Below, one piece after another: positions 1 to 6,957 of a stretch of 8,333 nucleotides of DNA. Every line of letters starts with the position of its first letter. Within the stretch, counting starts at the first letter, position 1. Position numbers and translations under genes: made by a program. The DNA lies in assembly GCA_041679065.1 (NCBI GenBank), contig JBBABI010000051.1, positions 1 through 8,333 on the forward strand, written 5' to 3'. The notes beneath the pieces are model-generated. The model saw only the letters and a program-made list of their open reading frames with translations. It was not told the origin of the DNA and made no database searches. The DNA is from CAJBLF01 sp041679065 (GTDB lineage: Bacteria; Patescibacteriota; Gracilibacteria; Absconditabacterales; Absconditicoccaceae).

Positions 1-463
1 GGCCAAGAATATCCTTGGATTTACTTGCTTCAGTTCAGATTGCCGTATCTCCTATCAAATCAATCAGTCATCATAAGGAGACCGGATCGAGATTTTGTTT
101 AGAATATACCTTGGGCAAAATTCATTTTAATGTTGGATTCTCTTTTTCGATTTCTTCCATTGCTTGATCGACGTATTTACCTATTTCAGGACTTTTGCTC
201 TGCGCGTGAAGGAAAGACCAACGTGCGTTACTAGGTACTCGAAAAACGTTTTCAGCTTTATATTCGTCTTTATCTTCTGGATCAGCTCCTGAGTAATTTC
301 ACTCTCCTGTGACTAACTTTTGGTGAAGTTCTTCGAAACTATCAGAAATATATTTCAAGAAAATCAGTCAGAGTACTACATGTTTGTATTCTGCTGCATC
401 GATATTTTTTCTGAGTTTATCGGCTGCTTTGAAAAGTTGTGCTTCGAAATTTTTGTCTGCCAT
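1..463 (-). CDS. hsdM: Type I restriction-modification DNA methyltransferase subunit HsdM, N-terminal part (cut by window edge)
   Basis: HsdM is the SAM-dependent adenine methyltransferase of type I restriction-modification systems and works with HsdS and HsdR. Only the first 154 residues are in the window. They form the family's helical N-terminal domain: FEAQLFKAADKLRKN at residues 6-20, VVLGLIFLKYISDSFEEL at 29-46, and the later segment YSKQNLDPVSLGGLIDLIGD at 120-139, which usually leads towards the catalytic domain. The SAM-binding and NPPF motifs would lie beyond the left edge. Six in-frame TGA codons (residues 32, 55, 114, 131, 132, 143) must be read as glycine. The ATG at 461-463 is chosen because family homology begins a few residues later; there is no Shine-Dalgarno sequence. 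hsdS and hsdR should lie to the left if the system is complete. The identification is firm; completeness cannot be judged here. Confidence 0.9.
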
Positions 464-474
464 TAAGAAAAAAC

Positions 475-494
475 GTAAGAAAAATAAATCTTAC
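475..494. promoter_or_regulatory. Inverted repeat in the hsdM 5' leader
   Basis: A 6-bp perfect inverted repeat (GTAAGA at 475-480, TCTTAC at 489-494) with an 8-base A/T-rich loop lies about 12 bases upstream of the hsdM start. A possible minus-strand -10 hexamer TATACT covers 499-504, which would put the dyad in the leader of the transcript or at its start point. It could be a weak leader hairpin or an operator half-site pair. There is no clear -35 box. The stem is short and could be chance. Confidence 0.3.
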
Positions 495-547
495 TGAGAG
501 TATAATGATTTTGCTTCTTTTTTCTACTCCAAACGTAGGTATTTTCA

Positions 548-1228
548 CTACTTTCCTCCTATTATCATAACTCAATCGTCCTCATCTAACTTCACCACTT
601 CATACACACGGCTGTTTTTGAAGTCAGAAATCACTTCGTCCTTTTTGGCCTTGTGCTTTCTGCGTCAAAAATCGCCGGTATGGTTCTCGCATCCAAAAGA
701 AGCACGCTTCTCTCCTTCTTTTTGTGGTCGAACACAATTGATTTGCTTTTTCTGGAGATATCAGTATAATAGACTTAATTTATGGTGATATTTGATGACA
801 TCATCAATGATGATCACCGTCCTATCCGAAATGATGTTTTCTATTTTTGCCAGATATGACCCATACTGAGCTTTTTGTCCATCGATGAAAATGAAATCCA
901 CATGAGTGGAAGGGAGAAATTTTTCTATAGGCACTTGCAGGACATCGCAAGGGTACGAGATCAAATTATACACCTGACTCGCTATAGCGTTGTAACGTCC
1001 TTCCCAGTACCCCGGATATGAAATCTCCCGAGAGTAGAGCTTCCCGCCCCGTTTGTTTATGATCCCTGCCATATATATTCCGCTGTATCCTACCGCTCAT
1101 CAGATCTCTAGGCATACCGCCGGCTTCGTTTTCTCCAGCATCATCTTCAAAAAGCTTTCTGTCGATCTACTTATGATGGGAATATCCCTAGCTTCACAAT
1201 TACTTCTTAATTGTTGTAAATCGAACAT
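548..1228 (-). CDS. Class I SAM-dependent O-methyltransferase (catechol-OMT / TrmR-like family)
   Basis: A 226-residue methyltransferase of the small-molecule or tRNA O-methyltransferase family, at the family's usual length. The SAM-binding glycine-rich motif I is CLEIGGAVGYSG at residues 39-50, with the two central glycines encoded by tandem TGA (1097-1102). DFIFIDGQKAQY at 111-122 is the characteristic acidic metal/SAM motif, and IIIDDVI at 139-145 corresponds to the usual 'aDNv' segment. The C-terminus VYEVVKLDEDDGVMIIGG matches the family's final strand pair. Five TGA codons are read as Gly; with TGA as stop only a 103-residue fragment would remain. The start is the ATG at 1226-1228, the only in-frame ATG between the upstream stop and motif I that allows the N-terminal helices. 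The substrate cannot be told: TrmR-type tRNA wobble uridine methylation is one possibility, a small phenolic compound another. Confidence 0.88.
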
Positions 1229-1258
1229 GGATATGGATAAAATTAAATAAATCGTGTT

Positions 1259-1385
1259 CCCTCTTTACTTAAAGAGGGGGCTACAGTCCAGCTCAGCTGG
1301 GGACCGCGAGCGGTGGGAGATTTGTTCTTCGGAGCTAATAAAATCCCCCATCCCTCCGGGATAACTCCCCCTTTCGAAAAGGGGG
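1259..1385. repeat. Structured intergenic element made of several hairpins
   Basis: This G/C-rich block sits in the divergent promoter region between the O-methyltransferase and RNase J. It starts with the hairpin CCCTCTTT/AAAGAGGG (1259-1278, 4-base loop) and ends with CCCCCTTT/AAAGGGGG (1367-1385, 3-base loop). Between them are CCAGCT-C-AGCTGG (1288-1300) and ACCGC-GA-GCGGT (1303-1314). The arms with runs of G and C resemble dispersed 'AAATCCCCC...GGGGG' intergenic repeats known in many bacteria. Because the flanking genes diverge, it is not placed as a terminator. Other copies in the genome are expected but not visible here. Confidence 0.6.
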
Positions 1386-1427
1386 TACTCAATGAAGGAC
1401 ACTTACCATAAATTAAATCTTTTAAAT

Positions 1428-1433
1428 TATAAT
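1428..1433 (+). promoter_or_regulatory. Probable -10 box (TATAAT) of the RNase J promoter
   Basis: A perfect TATAAT lies in an A/T-rich stretch 12 bases before the ATG at 1446. Transcription would start at about 1440-1446, at or just before the start codon. That suggests a leaderless or nearly leaderless mRNA and fits the lack of any Shine-Dalgarno sequence. No good -35 hexamer is seen 16-18 bases upstream. It also argues against the in-frame ATG at 1392, which would lie upstream of the promoter. Confidence 0.45.
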
Positions 1434-1445
1434 TATTATTTATCA

Positions 1446-3629
1446 ATGAATGAAACACAGTTACCAATGAAACCAACACAATTACCACCCAGACCAATAC
1501 CCCATAGTTCTACGGGGCAACAGCAACCACAACAATTGAGGCCTGTTCAACCAGTTAGACCTATACAATCAACTAAACCAGCTTTTGTTAAACCAGCACA
1601 GCCGAAGCCTGTTCAACCTGTCAAGTCATGAGCTCAACCCTGAACCTTGCCTACCGGCAGGCAGGCTCTGCATTCTGCACTTTGAACTCCTTCAGGCGCT
1701 CCTATGCAATGAAATCTCTCTATTGATTTTAGCAAGAAAAACAATGAAAAAAAACCTTATTCTTCCAGGAAATATGCTGGCGGCAACAAGGATAATCTTA
1801 CTTCTGAAGCTTTTATCCGTCAAGATAGGATATCCTCCCTTGCTGGTATGAAAGATATCAGGAAACTTATCAAAAAAGATGAGGTGCCGGTAAAGATAGG
1901 AAATCTTATCGGTTTGGAGCAGGTAGGGCAATGCATGTTCATCGAATACAAAAATGATATCATCATTGTCGACGCTGGTATGGAATTTGCTGCCAATGAA
2001 GAACTTGGTGCAGATTATATCATCCCCGATATTTCTTATCTGAAAAAAAATAAGAGCAAGATCAGGGCGATACTTATTACTCACTGACATCTTGATCATG
2101 TGGGAGCCATCAAAAATATCATAGAGGATTTATGATATCCTATCATCTATACTACACCGCTGGCACTGGGTATCATCAAAAAGACATTCGATGATCCCAA
2201 AAAGGCGAATATGCTCAAATACAAAACCATTGATCCAGATACGGATCTTATCAAACTCTGATGTTTTACCGTAGAATTTGTCAGGGTAAATCACAATATC
2301 CCTGAAAGTATGGCATTGGCTATCTATACTCCCAAAGGGGTAATCTTTGATTCAGGAGATTTTAAGATAGATCATACTCCTGCTATCGATAGACAGACTG
2401 ATTTAGCGAAAATTGCGAGAATCGGTACTGAAGGCGTGAAATTGTATACCGGAGATAGTCTGGGAGCTCAAACTCCAGGATGGGCAAAATCTGAAAAGAT
2501 CATTTGAGAGACTATCGATGCTCAGATCAAGAACACGAAATGAAGGATCCTTATCGCTACCTTTGCTACCAATATCGGTAGGGTTATCCAGATCGTCAAT
2601 AGCGCTATCAGATACAACAGAGTAGTTTTCCTTTCCTGAAGATCCATGATCAACAATATCGACATCTGTCAGCAGCTTGGGTATATCAATGCTCCTAAAT
2701 GAATGATCCGCAAGCTAGATAATGATGTGAATAATATGCCTGGTGACAGAGTCCTCGTGCTGTGTACTTGAGCACAAGGAGAAGAGTTCGCTGCCCTTAC
2801 GAGAATGTCCAGGGGAGAGCATGCTCAAGTGACGCTCAGTAAATGAGATACTATCCTGATGTCGGCATCTACTATTCCTGGTAATGAATCTGCAACAAAT
2901 AGGATGTTCAATAATCTGCTCGCCAAATGAGTGGAATTGATCACCAACAATGAAATGGATGTACATACCAGCGGACATGGATATGCTGAAGACCATAAAT
3001 TATTTCTCAGTCTCATCAAGCCTCAATATTTCCTACCTGCTTTCGATGATATGACCCATAGATACGCACATAAGAAGCTTGCTTTGGATATGGGTATCCC
3101 TGAAGAGAATATCATTATGCCGGTGGAAAACGGATCCATTATTGAAATGTATGATGATGTTGTCCTGATTGGCGATCAGAAACTGAAATTGGATACTATC
3201 CTGATCGATGGAAAATGACAATGACATATGTCTGGCGAATATGTGATCAAAGCACGTCATATCATGGCCCAGAATGGAATTGTCGCCTTGATTTTCAAGA
3301 TAGATACCAAATCCAACGAATTAGTAGGGAATATCCAGATCGAATCCAGGGGGTTTGTCTACTCTTCGGAGGTCAAATCCATTCACACGCAGATCGTTGA
3401 CTTTGCTAGAGCGAAATACAATGATAATCACAAAAAGAAAATGGAAATCAAAGATAATCTGAAACAGATCAAAGAAGATCTGGCTGAATTCATCGCAAAG
3501 ATTATCGGCAGAGTACCTATGCTGATCACGATGTTTGTCTATATCAATAGGGATGCTCAATCCAAAGATCTTTCTCAGGAAGAAACGATTCTCGGCATGA
3601 CGCTGGAAGAACAAGGATATGATGACTAG
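1446..3629 (+). CDS. rnj: Ribonuclease J (MBL / beta-CASP RNase) with long disordered N-terminal extension
   Basis: RNase J is a 5'-to-3' exo- and endoribonuclease of mRNA decay and rRNA maturation in the cytoplasm. The protein has 727 residues; the enzyme proper starts near residue 135 (1848) and covers metallo-beta-lactamase, beta-CASP and C-terminal regions. Metal motifs: THGHLDH (H213, H215, D217, H218), H283 in NHNIPES, D305 in GDFK; beta-CASP motifs FLSGRSM, CTGAQGEE and HTSGHG (H507, H511). The His of the usual PIHGEYR motif is missing: here it reads PAFDDMTHR with F533 at that place. Sixteen TGA codons are read as Gly, many at invariant positions. Residues 1-134 are Pro/Gln-rich and low-complexity, probably disordered, and contain an embedded heptamer repeat. 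The ATG at 1446 is preferred over the in-frame ATG at 1392 because a TATAAT lies between them; the start is the least certain part. Confidence 0.93.
1633..1688 (+). repeat. Heptamer tandem repeat with palindromic core inside the RNase J coding region
   Basis: Eight consecutive 7-bp units (CTCAACC, CTGAACC, TTGCCTA, then on to CTGCATT, CTGCACT, TTGAACT) are translated as part of the RNase J extension, with two TGA read as Gly. The middle, 1646-1663, is a near-palindrome around CCGGCAGG and matches 5717-5734 in the intergenic REP-like element at 16 of 18 bases. The outer units resemble the 7-bp repeats at the right edge of the window (8272-8333). A repeat shared with intergenic DNA therefore lies in frame in a gene, much as palindromic elements do in Rickettsia genes. 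Confidence 0.6.
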
Positions 3630-3644
3630 GCGACGAAGTCGCCT
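3628..3644 (+). other. Perfect hairpin at the RNase J stop codon
   Basis: AGGCGAC-GAA-GTCGCCT is a perfect 7-bp stem with a 3-base loop that begins within the TAG stop. No T-run follows; instead the octamer array starts directly. It may be a terminator stem that lost its U-tract when the array arose, or a dispersed palindromic repeat. Confidence 0.5.
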
Positions 3645-3996
3645 GTGGAAATGTTGAAAGGTTGAAATGTGGAAATGTGGAAATGTTGGAATGTTGAAAC
3701 ATGGAAGTGTGGAAATGTGGAAAGGTTGAAACATGGAAGTGTGGAAATGTGGAAAGGTTGGAATGTTGAAACATGGAAGTGTGGAAATGTGGAAAGGTTG
3801 AAACGTGGAAATGTTGAAAAGTGGAAAGGTTGAAACATGGAAGTGTGGAAATGTGGAAAGGTTGAAACGTGGAAATGTTGAAATGTTGAAGTGTGGAAAT
3901 GTTGAAGTATTGAAACGTGGGAATATTGAAATATGGAAATGTGGGAATATTGAACTGTGGAAATGTGGGAATATTGAAGTGTGGAAATGTGGAGAG
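3645..3996 (+). repeat. Tandem array of 44 octamer units (consensus GTKGAAAY)
   Basis: The 352 bases divide without any slip into 44 units of 8 bp, with variants such as GTGGAAAT, GTTGAAAC, ATGGAAGT and GTGGGAAT. There is a higher order: an identical 32-bp block of four units occurs at 3693-3724, 3725-3756, 3765-3796 and 3829-3860. Unit types drift from GTTGAAAC-rich on the left to ATTGAANN/GTGGGAAT-rich on the right. The plus strand is almost pure purine plus T. It contains no TAA, TAG, TTA or CTA, so long apparent ORFs appear in every frame; these are not considered genes. It fills the space between RNase J and the nuclease gene. Function unknown. Confidence 0.95.
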
Positions 3997-4003
3997 AGAT
4001 AAT

Positions 4004-4035
4004 CTTTCCCTGTTTCCATTTTTCAATATTTCCAT
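4004..4035 (-). repeat. Four octamer units in inverted orientation
   Basis: Read on the minus strand these 32 bases are ATGGAAAT, ATTGAAAA, ATGGAAAC, AGGGAAAG, in clean 8-bp register. They lie 7 bases after the end of the large plus-strand array, so the array end can fold back on them as a hairpin. A T-run follows at 4035-4041, so in RNA form this could work as a terminator-like structure for RNase J transcripts; that role is inferred. Confidence 0.75.
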
Positions 4036-4109
4036 TTTTTTAATGTTGATATATTTTAAAGGATAGTTATACATGATTTTATCGATTTATATTCTTCTTA
4101 TCATATCTC

Positions 4110-5111
4110 ATGTACAACAATCGTTCCCGCTATCAGAATACCCTGACGTGGTCAACCACCAGGATTACACTTTTGGAATACTGCAACAAGAAGTACTTCT
4201 TCAACTATTATGCTCATTCGCTCAGAGAAATAGATGAAAAAGTCCGATTAGATGCATTGTTGCTCAAAAATTTAAAGAGCTTGGATATGCGGATGGGAGA
4301 AAAGACTCATCATCTGTTGTCAGACTATTTGAAGGCGCTCAGAAGAGGCGAGATCACCGATGAGAAGATTCAGGAATTGAAAGATGTCATCATTGATGAG
4401 ATGAAAAAGGAATTCGAGATTTCCAAAAATAGGGACTATTCCTTATGATATAATAAAGATGTGAAATTCGGCCTTTCCGAGCATTTCTACGGCGAGGATA
4501 TCGATGATAGATTAGAAAAATCCATCCAGAAAGTGACGGGCAATTTAGATGCCTTCATCGAAAGCGAATGGAATCAGAAGGTCCAGCATTATTTCAAGAA
4601 TGCCAAAACGGTGTTTGTAGAAAGTCCTAGAGAAAAAGACTTTGAAAGTATGAAACTCAGGATGTACCATATTCCCGAACTCAAGAATATCAACGTGATG
4701 GCCTCCCCAGATTTCGGTGTGATCTTTGATGAAAAAAAATATCTGATCATAGATTGGAAATCCGGCCAAGAAAAAATGGATGACGAAATTTCCGATCAGA
4801 TCAAGATTTATGCACTGAAACTAATTTTGAAGTGAGATATCAATATGGATACTGCGGAAGTGGAATGATATGAAGTGTTTTTGCCGAGCATGAAACAAGT
4901 CGGTGGTAAACTAACTAAAATGGATATCGATGGAATTATTGAGAAACTTAAAGAGGATGTAGAATTCCAGAAGCAATTCCTTGTAGATGGTGATGTCGTG
5001 AAAAATGAGCCATTGCCTCATACCTCATTCCCCAGGACCAAGAGCTGCAAAAAATGTGCAACGTGTACATTCAGGAAAGTATGTCTGGATGAATTAAAGG
5101 CGATAGAATAA
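4110..5111 (+). CDS. RecB/Cas4-like PD-(D/E)XK nuclease with probable 4Fe-4S cluster
   Basis: A 333-residue protein with the core of RecB-family exonucleases. The N-terminus has the family's opening RITLLEYCNKKYFFNYY (C25), followed by the G-x3-H motif GEKTH (H67). The catalytic centre is SPDFG (D201) and IIDWKSG (D215, K217), then the QIKIY motif (Q230, Y234). The C-terminus has CKKCATCTFRKVC (C313-C325): C316-x2-C319-x5-C325 is the spacing that, together with the N-terminal Cys, holds a 4Fe-4S cluster in Cas4 and AddB. Three TGA codons (residues 113, 242, 253) are read as Gly. It is too short to carry a helicase and has no cas genes beside it, so a stand-alone DNA repair or recombination exonuclease is the safest reading. 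The start at 4110 precedes all motifs; no Shine-Dalgarno sequence is seen. Confidence 0.85.
5086..5110 (+). repeat. Direct repeat, copy 1 (3' end of the nuclease gene)
   Basis: The last codons of the nuclease gene match 5651-5675 at 23 of 25 bases. Both copies encode [D/E]ELKAIE followed by a stop codon (TAA here, TAG in the other copy). The two copies enclose about 540 bases with the small unknown gene. Confidence 0.7.
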
Positions 5112-5115
5112 GAGT

Positions 5116-5147
5116 GTGGAAAAGTTGAAAGGTGGAAAAGTGGAAAC
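5116..5147 (+). repeat. Short octamer array (4 units) after the nuclease gene
   Basis: GTGGAAAA, GTTGAAAG, GTGGAAAA and GTGGAAAC follow one another in 8-bp register, starting 4 bases after the nuclease stop codon. They belong to the same family as the array at 3645-3996, which likewise starts just after a stop codon. Confidence 0.85.
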
Positions 5148-5174
5148 ATTGGATGATGTTTCTATTTTTCGTTA

Positions 5175-5208
5175 TAAAAAAACCCAGAAAAATCTCCGGG
5201 TTATTTTA
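5175..5208. terminator. Bidirectional terminator between convergent genes
   Basis: AACCC (5181-5185) pairs with GGGTT (5198-5202), with further partial pairing inside. An A-run lies on the left (5175-5181) and TTATTTTA on the right, so it can act on both strands. It lies between the end of the plus-strand nuclease gene and the end of the minus-strand gene at 5228, as expected for convergent genes. Confidence 0.65.
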
Positions 5209-5227
5209 ATGACAGATTGATTGATTA

Positions 5228-5563
5228 CTACTTTTTTTGTGGTTGTTTTGATTTTAAATATTTAATCAAAACCTTGCTTAGTTCTTTGCTCGTGTGTTTG
5301 GTCGTAAAGAATTGAAAGTCGTATGATGAATCATTCTTTGATATAAATCGACTTTCTTCATTACAATCAAACGGTAATGTCATGGTCCATGTTGTAAAAT
5401 GTTCGTTGATTTCGATTAATTTTAATTCTACTTTTCCTGTTCCAAGTGTTAGCGGTGCTATATTATGCACGATAAAGGTGTACTTATTATCAGCTTTTGA
5501 AACAGCTGTGATTACGGAACCAATTTTCAACGAAGTTAACGAGATAATAGGATTTTTTTTCAT
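5228..5563 (-). CDS. Small hypothetical protein, 111 residues
   Basis: I do not recognise this protein. It starts MKKNPIISLTSLKIGSVI and has alternating hydrophobic stretches that suggest beta strands (YTFIVHNIAPL, KVELKLIEI, TWTMTLPF), then a lysine-rich helical tail (SKELSKVLIKYLKSKQPQKK). No signal peptide, membrane segment or cysteine pair is evident; there is a single Cys in the middle. It is the only ORF in the window without an in-frame TGA, so code 25 does not test it. A TATACT at 5587-5592 on the minus strand could be its -10 box, about 23 bases upstream of the ATG. It is flanked by the direct repeats at 5086-5110 and 5651-5675, which suggests that it arrived by insertion. That it is a real gene is likely from the intact ORF, promoter-like upstream DNA and terminator, but not proven. 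Confidence 0.6.
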   Translation of the reverse strand: MKKNPIISLTSLKIGSVITAVSKADNKYTFIVHNIAPLTLGTGKVELKLIEINEHFTTWTMTLPFDCNEESRFISKNDSSYDFQFFTTKHTSKELSKVLIKYLKSKQPQKK

Positions 5564-5650
5564 AATATTTTTTTTATTTATACGTTAGTATACACATTTT
5601 ATTTTTAATGCTTATAATTATTTTATACCAAAAGTCAATCCAATCAGATT

Positions 5651-5675
5651 TGGAGGAATTGAAGGCGATAGAATA
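5651..5675 (+). pseudogene. Direct repeat, copy 2: orphan 3' end of a nuclease gene
   Basis: This stretch encodes LEELKAIE and a TAG stop, nearly the same as the end of the nuclease gene at 5086-5111, but no coding sequence precedes it that matches. It is either the displaced original gene end or a remnant of a duplicated copy. There are two mismatches in 25 bases. Confidence 0.55.
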
Positions 5676-5682
5676 GAAAACT

Positions 5683-5810
5683 GTCGTTCCGATTGTCATC
5701 CCGGCGTTAAGGCGAACTTACCTATCGGCAGGCAAGGCTGCAGCCGGGATCCATATGAGAACGATGTATATAATTTAGGTTCCGGCCGCAAACCGTGACG
5801 CCGGAACGAC
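5683..5810. repeat. REP/BIME-like palindromic intergenic element
   Basis: Outer arms GTCGTTCCG (5683-5691) and CGGAACGAC (5802-5810) are perfect inverted repeats of 9 bp. Inside are two hairpins: ATCCCGGC/GCCGGGAT (5698-5705, 5743-5750) and GTTCCGGC/GCCGGAAC (5779-5786, 5800-5807). The centre (5717-5734) holds the CGGCAGGCA core shared with the repeat inside the RNase J gene. It begins 8 bases from the glycosyltransferase stop codon (5818-5820) and fills most of the space up to the small unknown gene; the structure could also end transcripts. It resembles widespread bacterial palindromic repeats with 'ATCCCGGC...GCCGGGAT' arms. Confidence 0.7.
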
Positions 5811-5817
5811 GATTGAA

Positions 5818-6957
5818 TTACTCTTGAATAAAATGTGGAAATATAACGATCTGCTCGTCGGGGATAGTATATGATTGCTGCACGATAGGTTTCATGAATG
5901 CCGAAGGGACAAGATGGATCTTGAACCCTTTTTGCAATTGTTTTTTTATGCTGGTGATGACTCGATATTTCCGCATGATAGCAAGGATTTTCAATGGATT
6001 CCTGGTCTGGGCGGAGCTGATGAAATTTTTCATCGTGAGCGGATATTTGATCTGTGATTCCTGTTCCAATTTACTTGGGAATGGAAAAAAATATCCCAAA
6101 TCATGGAACATCATCCATTTTTCCGCCTTACTGAATTTACTTATTCGTATCGGCAATCGACCTATATGTCTGAGGACACTATTGAATCGGATAACGTCCG
6201 GTTTGAATTTTTTTATTTTCCATCGCAGTCTTATCGTGCCGATGATGTTTAGAATTCCAGTCACGAAGCCGAAATATTTACGTAGTGTTCCTCGTGTTCA
6301 TTTCGGGATCTTGACGCCTCGAACCTCTGCTTCATACCCCATATTGTTTAGAATATCTTTGGTATCATTGATATACGTCTCTATTCATCAGACGATATTT
6401 CTGAAATCCGACACGATCAATACCTTCTTTTTTTCTCAGAGATGATAGGCGATATTTGATTGCCGAGTCTCTTTGCTGTATTCTTTCAAAATCTCTGTTG
6501 TAGGGAGCGAATTCACGAAAAACTCCTCCTTATTCAATACGTGGACTAGATGATATAACTTGTCTGGCAGGTTTTGACCGTTGGTCTGGCTCAGGTCCAG
6601 AGCGGGATCTATGAAGGGCTGGGTTCCGCCTTTTGCGTATCCTATCACCGGTAATCCTCGTGCGATTCCCGTCAAAGCCGTAAGTCCAAATGATTCCAGG
6701 CACGTAGATGGCATCAGGATGAAATTGCAATTGCTCGTATATCTTCTGATCGTCTCCAGATTCTGCCGTCCGAAATAATGGATGGTCTTGTATTTGTGCG
6801 CGAGCTCTATGATCTGTTTCTCGTAACTTCCTTCTCCGAAGATGAAGAGCTGGAAGGGGATGTCTTCATAGTCTTTCTCAAACTTCAAAATCATCTCGAT
6901 GATCGCATCAAATCATTTTTCTTTTTCTAATCTGCCAAAATATAATAGACCTAGCAT
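5818..6957 (-). CDS. GT-B glycosyltransferase (GT4-like) with swapped domain order
   Basis: Glycosyltransferases of the GT4 family move a sugar from a nucleotide sugar to a glycan or lipid, usually for cell-surface polymers. They have an acceptor-binding N-domain followed by a donor-binding C-domain. Here the order is reversed in one ORF of 379 residues. Residues 1-173 form the donor domain: LLYFGRLEKEKGFD, FIFGEGSYE, and the donor-site segment MPSTCLESFGLTA (82-94), then GLPVIGYAKGG. Residues 175-379 form the N-domain: KKVLIVSDF, the loop IVGGIETYI with both Gly encoded by TGA, FKPDVIRFNSV, MMFHDLGYF, then IHLVPSAFM and PDEQIVIFPHF just before the stop. Five TGA are read as Gly; the one at residue 174 joins the halves. 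Homology (DEEYNPNE) continues upstream of the ATG at 6957 to the edge of the decamer array, so translation may start earlier at a non-ATG codon, or the 5' end is broken. Confidence 0.8.

Noticed and set aside
1392..1445. RNase J start at the ATG at 1392, adding 18 residues
   Set aside because: The added stretch is A/T-rich and holds a perfect TATAAT, so it looks like promoter DNA. It remains possible.
1053..1497. Small ORFs around the O-methyltransferase start and the intergenic element
   Set aside because: One is antisense to the methyltransferase; the other reads through the hairpin-rich element and has no protein features.
1692..2099. Minus-strand ORF of 135 residues opposite RNase J
   Set aside because: Antisense shadow of the conserved metallo-beta-lactamase region.
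1392..3629. RNase J as a decayed pseudogene with many premature stops
   Set aside because: Every internal stop is TGA and many fall on invariant glycines. TAA and TAG are absent until the end. Code 25 explains all of it.
3645..3996. CRISPR array
   Set aside because: Units are 8 bp without unique spacers between conserved repeats, and there are no cas genes. The Cas4-like nuclease alone is not enough.
3805..4002. Plus-strand ORF with repeated KCGNVE-type peptides
   Set aside because: Another shadow of the octamer array; no start context and no protein family.
3321..4074. Long minus-strand ORFs rich in FHISTFPHF-like repeats (up to 232 residues)
   Set aside because: They are frame shadows of the stop-free octamer array and overlap RNase J. 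All three minus frames are open with similar peptides, which marks DNA-level repetition and not a protein.
5875..6445. Plus-strand ORFs opposite the glycosyltransferase (60 and 183 residues)
   Set aside because: Antisense shadows; the minus strand has clear glycosyltransferase motifs over the same region.
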